From positions 1-9,345 of the forward strand of contig JAEWSC010000067.1 in NCBI GenBank assembly GCA_023398575.1: 9,345 nucleotides of DNA, written 5' to 3'. The translations under genes were made by a program, and so were the position numbers. Under the pieces are notes generated by a model that saw only the letters and a list, made by a program, of their open reading frames with translations, had not been told where the DNA came from and searched no databases. This DNA is from Bacillota bacterium. GTDB lineage: Bacteria; Bacillota; Clostridia; Christensenellales; Aristaeellaceae. The stretch's first letter is position 1, and each line of letters starts with the position of its first letter. Shown piece by piece: positions 6,214 to 9,345 of the stretch.

Positions 6214-8130
6214 CTAGAAGTTATCTACAAAGAACTCTACAATTGTGTTGACCCAACGTGTGATGGTCGAGTTGATGGTTTGTCTCTTCTCCAGTTCATA
6301 CAAATAGTAAACCGTGTCCGGGTCATCCACATTCCTAATTTGAGGACTCACAAATACAGCGTCATATACGTCGTCCGCCAGAAAACGCTGGCTGTATTCA
6401 TCCTGGTAATATACCTTCGACTGAAAAGCGACTGCTCCCATTTGTGTGGAGGAAACTGAAAGCTGCTCAACAACCGGCTTGTCATCAACCCAAACACTCA
6501 GTCTGGAACCTACTAGACGTATACGCAGCTTTCGGCTATCGCGCTTAGAAATGTCTATGGCGGGATAGTAGGGCGTTCCGCCCTGATCCAAGGTCAACAC
6601 TGGCATGTTTTCCAATTGTGCCAGCTTTTCTTTTGCCTCTTCTACACGAACAGGGTCTTCATCAAACTGTATGATTGCGTTTTGCAGTGCAACCAGGCCG
6701 TTGTATTCATCCTCCTGCTCTGAAATAAACGGGCCACCATCTATTTCAAACAGGCTTTTTGAAAACAGTTCCCTGCTTTGATCATCCGGTTCCCGGATAA
6801 ACAGAACGTTATTTTCCAGGGAAACCTGAATACCGCTATTTAGGTTTCGATCAGTTCGCAAATATACACTCTGACTTCCAGCCACATTGCCTTCAAGAGT
6901 TACTGTCATATCTAAATCGGTAAGCAGTGTACTTTTCAAAGTCATACGCCCCTCGCCCCTGGGCTTCGTTGTGAGGATCATTCTGTCCCCTTTAAACTCA
7001 GCCACACCATCATCCACATACCATTTCGCTGCCTCCTGTTCATCACCCGTAACAAAAGGAATCTGCTCCCCAATGTCATCCTGTATACGCATCAACACAT
7101 GATTTGTCGAAAAGTAGCTTTGTACCTGGAGACGTGATAGATCGTAAATTGATGACTCCAGCGTATTTAAGCAAGTTCCCTGCCGGTTAAAATTCATGGA
7201 AAACATGCTTGTCAGGCTGTCGCGGTTGGCGTTGCTGGCAACTGGGTCGGTACCAAATGCACCCGTGTTGGAATGCATGATAATATAAAGGCCGGGAACG
7301 CTGCCCAGCGCCTCTAGATATACAGAGTGCATCTGTTGATAATCTGATTTTATGCGACTGATCAGTTCCTGCTCGCTCTCCTGACGCAGGCGGTCCTCAT
7401 CCCGCTTGAAATCCATTAAGTAATGATTATAGTCCCGCCATAGATAACCATACACCTTTACAAACTCGCTGCCGTTCAAATGACCGAAATAATTGTTGTA
7501 GCGGTCAAACACATTAATATAGGACAGCCGGTAGCCATTGGTGCCCAATTCCCAGTAAGGATTGTTCTTAAGTGACTGTAAGGCGGATGCATTCATAAAA
7601 TTACTGTTCAGTTGACCCAAATTGTTTACATAGGTGCAAACTGTCGCGCGGTATCGATTTTCTTCCAATACAGGCTGTGCCAAGGAAATAGTATTGCGAA
7701 TACCATCCTCAAAGATCAAAAACAACGCTTTTTCGGGCAAGCGTTCATAATTCATGTAATAATTAACAATATCGTTCTGTGAGATGGTCACATAGCCGGC
7801 AGATTTTAAGGCTGCTATCTGTTCCGCGAAATTCCTATCATTGATTATTTTGCTTTCCAGGCTTTCTGATTTTGTCAGACCGGGATACGAAAGCGCAATA
7901 AATTGGTTAGACTGGCTGCCGCCAGCATAAAGTGTACTCGAACCCTGCGCACTGTCTAGATTGACAGTCTGATTCTGCATGCTTTTTATCACTGACAGAA
8001 TGCCAAATGCAGCAAATGTCACCAACAATGCAATCTGTACAAAAACCCTGAACACTTTTCTCTTGTTTTTTTGCCTCAGCCTCGCCTTTGACTCCGGGGA
8101 TCCCTGGGCTGTTTGACGTTGTATGTCCAT
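6214..8130 (-). CDS. Membrane-anchored protein with degenerate NodB-like domain and probable beta-sandwich C-terminal half
   Basis: The protein has 638 residues. A basic N-terminus (KARLRQKNKRK) precedes a single membrane segment at about 28-48, so it should be anchored with its bulk outside. Residues 78-345 resemble a polysaccharide deacetylase fold: FIALSYPGL, FAEQIAALKSAGYVTIS, then LFLIFEDGIRNTI with AQPVLEENRYRATV, the pattern of the first NodB motif. However, FDDG has become FEDG (140-143). The place of the HxxxH metal motif reads ELGTNGYRLSYI (194-205) with no histidine. LYIIMHSNTG (281-290) may be the remnant of the last motif. It is therefore probably not a deacetylase. Residues 370-595 look like a concanavalin-type beta sandwich (LRIRLVGSRLSVWVDDKPV at 535-553), a fold often used to bind carbohydrate. 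The C-terminus (TRWVNTIVEFFVDNF) is amphipathic. GGAAGGAG (8143-8150) is 12 bases upstream of the ATG, rather far, and no nearer in-frame start exists. Position 2 in the operon suggests a partner of the synthase. The domain calls are from pattern, not from a search. Confidence 0.78.
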   Translation of the reverse strand: MDIQRQTAQGSPESKARLRQKNKRKVFRVFVQIALLVTFAAFGILSVIKSMQNQTVNLDSAQGSSTLYAGGSQSNQFIALSYPGLTKSESLESKIINDRNFAEQIAALKSAGYVTISQNDIVNYYMNYERLPEKALFLIFEDGIRNTISLAQPVLEENRYRATVCTYVNNLGQLNSNFMNASALQSLKNNPYWELGTNGYRLSYINVFDRYNNYFGHLNGSEFVKVYGYLWRDYNHYLMDFKRDEDRLRQESEQELISRIKSDYQQMHSVYLEALGSVPGLYIIMHSNTGAFGTDPVASNANRDSLTSMFSMNFNRQGTCLNTLESSIYDLSRLQVQSYFSTNHVLMRIQDDIGEQIPFVTGDEQEAAKWYVDDGVAEFKGDRMILTTKPRGEGRMTLKSTLLTDLDMTVTLEGNVAGSQSVYLRTDRNLNSGIQVSLENNVLFIREPDDQSRELFSKSLFEIDGGPFISEQEDEYNGLVALQNAIIQFDEDPVRVEEAKEKLAQLENMPVLTLDQGGTPYYPAIDISKRDSRKLRIRLVGSRLSVWVDDKPVVEQLSVSSTQMGAVAFQSKVYYQDEYSQRFLADDVYDAVFVSPQIRNVDDPDTVYYLYELEKRQTINSTITRWVNTIVEFFVDNF

Positions 8131-8157
8131 AACAGAATGATGCTCCTTCCGGCCCCA

Positions 8158-9345
8158 TTAGGAAGAGATAGACTTACTGGCAGATGATATAATTGCTTGC
8201 TGTGCCTTGCGCTTTTTGCTTCGCTTTTTTTTGTTGCCGCGTGTTCCCCATTCGGATACCCAGAATGTGACCCATGCATAAGGCATCTGCCAGAGGAGCA
8301 CGGTTTCATAATACAGGCAGAAAAAAATTCCGTAAATCCATAAATTGCTCTTCTTTAGCAACAGCTGGGTAAAGCTCATGAGCAAAGACATCATCAATAT
8401 GCCTAGTAAAAACGTAGTTGGGAAAATATGAAATTTCAAAGGAACATATACGAGGTTATATACCATAATCAAGGGAGCAATCAATGGAATCAGTAGACCC
8501 ATATAAAAGGAAAGGGACATCAGAGGCTCTTTACGCCACATAAAAGCTCCGGCCTTCAGGCTTTCCCGCAGCCAGGATCGTTTCCACCGCATCTGCTGCT
8601 TCAAGAAAACACGATGCTTATTTGGTACCAATGTTGAGCAAATTGCTGTATCCTGATAATAGGTGCGATTCTTTTTGACAACAAAATTTGTAAGGCTTCT
8701 ATCATCACCGAAGGTGGCCTTGCGGCCCATAAAGGTTTGGTGAAGCCACTCATCCAGCACTTCCCGAACAGTTACAAGGCGATAACAGGACAAAGGCCCG
8801 GACAAGCACATGACAGAATCGAAATACGCTTCCGCCGCCTTTATAATTCTGAAGGAAATATAGTATCGCACGCTTTGCATTTTTGTTAGCCGGTTAGTAT
8901 ATGTGTTAACCACGTCAGTACGCCCAGATACCCCCGCCATTTTGGGGTCAGACATAGGCTGCACCAAATGACGTATGGCATCAGGCTCTAAAAAACTGTC
9001 GGAATCTACAAAAGCAACCAGTTCGGTGCGGGCGTTATTAATGCCAAGGGCCATTGCCTCACGCTTGCCTTGATTATGCTTTTGCAAAAAGACACGAATT
9101 CTCTCCTTGGTTTTGAAACGATCGGCCTCCTGCCAAATTTTCTTAACCGTTTCCTGTATCACTTCTACTGACCGGTCGGTTGACCCATCATCCACGATGA
9201 TGATTTCCAGCTTGTCCAGTGGATAATCCTGATCCAAGCAACTGATGATTGTTTGGGCAATCCAGGTTTCTTCATTAAAGCAAGGAATCACAATAGTAAT
9301 AGAAGGGGTATATTCTGGGTCCACCGGAATGGGACGGTATAATGC
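8158..9345 (-). CDS. Processive membrane GT2 glycosyltransferase, hyaluronan synthase/NodC/IcaA-like (5' end outside window)
   Basis: The frame stays open through the right edge, so the gene starts beyond it; the GTG at 9324 is internal or a poor start. Counting from that codon, motifs are: IVIPCFNEE (11-19), DDGSTD (45-50), VDSDS (106-110) carrying the DxD, SGPLSCYR (175-182), GDDRSLTNF (206-214) with the catalytic Asp, and QQMRW (243-247), the QxxRW motif of processive synthases. The stretch from GDDRSLTNF to QQMRWKRSW..RES and the later WGTRG (359-363) are closest to streptococcal HasA and NodC in my recollection; class I hyaluronan synthases carry WGTSGR there. Membrane segments lie at about 268-292, 300-322 and 328-350, followed by a lysine/arginine-rich cytoplasmic tail. 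The N-terminal membrane helices expected for HasA or IcaA would be upstream of the window. The enzyme should polymerise UDP-sugars and extrude the chain. It is first among the genes seen in the operon, 27 bases before the next. The exact sugar cannot be read from motifs. Confidence 0.93.
   Translation of the reverse strand, partial: ALYRPIPVDPEYTPSITIVIPCFNEETWIAQTIISCLDQDYPLDKLEIIIVDDGSTDRSVEVIQETVKKIWQEADRFKTKERIRVFLQKHNQGKREAMALGINNARTELVAFVDSDSFLEPDAIRHLVQPMSDPKMAGVSGRTDVVNTYTNRLTKMQSVRYYISFRIIKAAEAYFDSVMCLSGPLSCYRLVTVREVLDEWLHQTFMGRKATFGDDRSLTNFVVKKNRTYYQDTAICSTLVPNKHRVFLKQQMRWKRSWLRESLKAGAFMWRKEPLMSLSFYMGLLIPLIAPLIMVYNLVYVPLKFHIFPTTFLLGILMMSLLMSFTQLLLKKSNLWIYGIFFCLYYETVLLWQMPYAWVTFWVSEWGTRGNKKKRSKKRKAQQAIISSASKSISS

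Noticed and set aside
7907..8309. Short minus-strand frames overlapping the junction of the GT2 and the 638-residue protein
   Set aside because: They are out-of-frame readings of two well-supported genes, with no motifs of their own.
1..9345. CRISPR arrays, tRNA or rRNA genes, insertion sequences, phage or toxin-antitoxin genes
   Set aside because: I looked for regularly spaced repeats, cloverleaf patterns, transposase-like proteins and terminal inverted repeats on both strands and found none I can support.

Overview
The window most likely comes from a Gram-positive, low-to-mid-GC member of the Bacillota, probably class Clostridia. The clues are strong AAGGAGG/GGAGG ribosome binding sites, a consensus TTGACA/TATAAT promoter, Gram-positive style signal peptides, and the similarity of the gene products as I recall their families. 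No genus can be named from the sequence alone.

Layout. Bases 1-453 (+) hold the C-terminal part of an ADP-ribosylglycohydrolase-family gene that begins before the window. Bases 454-782 are non-coding, with a good intrinsic terminator at 545-583 and a long hairpin at 719-755. Bases 783-1301 (-) encode a small secreted protein of unknown function, with its own consensus promoter and a pair of 11-bp-phased direct repeats in its leader. From 1497 to the right edge, five genes lie head to tail on the minus strand with short gaps (27, 15, 21 and 46-79 nt), so they look like one operon transcribed from right to left.

The operon, in transcription order, encodes: (1) a membrane-bound, processive GT2 glycosyltransferase closely resembling hyaluronan synthase, open at the window edge; (2) a membrane-anchored extracytoplasmic protein with a degenerate NodB-like (polysaccharide deacetylase-fold) region and a probable beta-sandwich C-terminal half; (3) a secreted GH18-like glycosidase; (4) a membrane-anchored protein with three NodB-like domains in tandem, of which only the last keeps the metal-binding and catalytic residues; (5) a UDP-sugar dehydrogenase of the WbpA/TviB/WecC (UDP-N-acetylhexosamine) type.

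Together these fit a synthase-dependent exopolysaccharide system. The dehydrogenase would make a UDP-hexosaminuronic acid, the GT2 would polymerise and extrude the chain, and the surface proteins would bind, trim or deacetylate it. The GH18 fold, the NodB deacetylase and the HexNAc-type dehydrogenase all point to an N-acetylated amino-sugar polymer that is acidic. This is inference: the sugar, the linkage and any missing partners upstream of the window cannot be read from this sequence. The most unusual points are the pairing of a hyaluronan-synthase-like enzyme with a HexNAc-type dehydrogenase, and four NodB-like folds in two proteins with only one intact active site.
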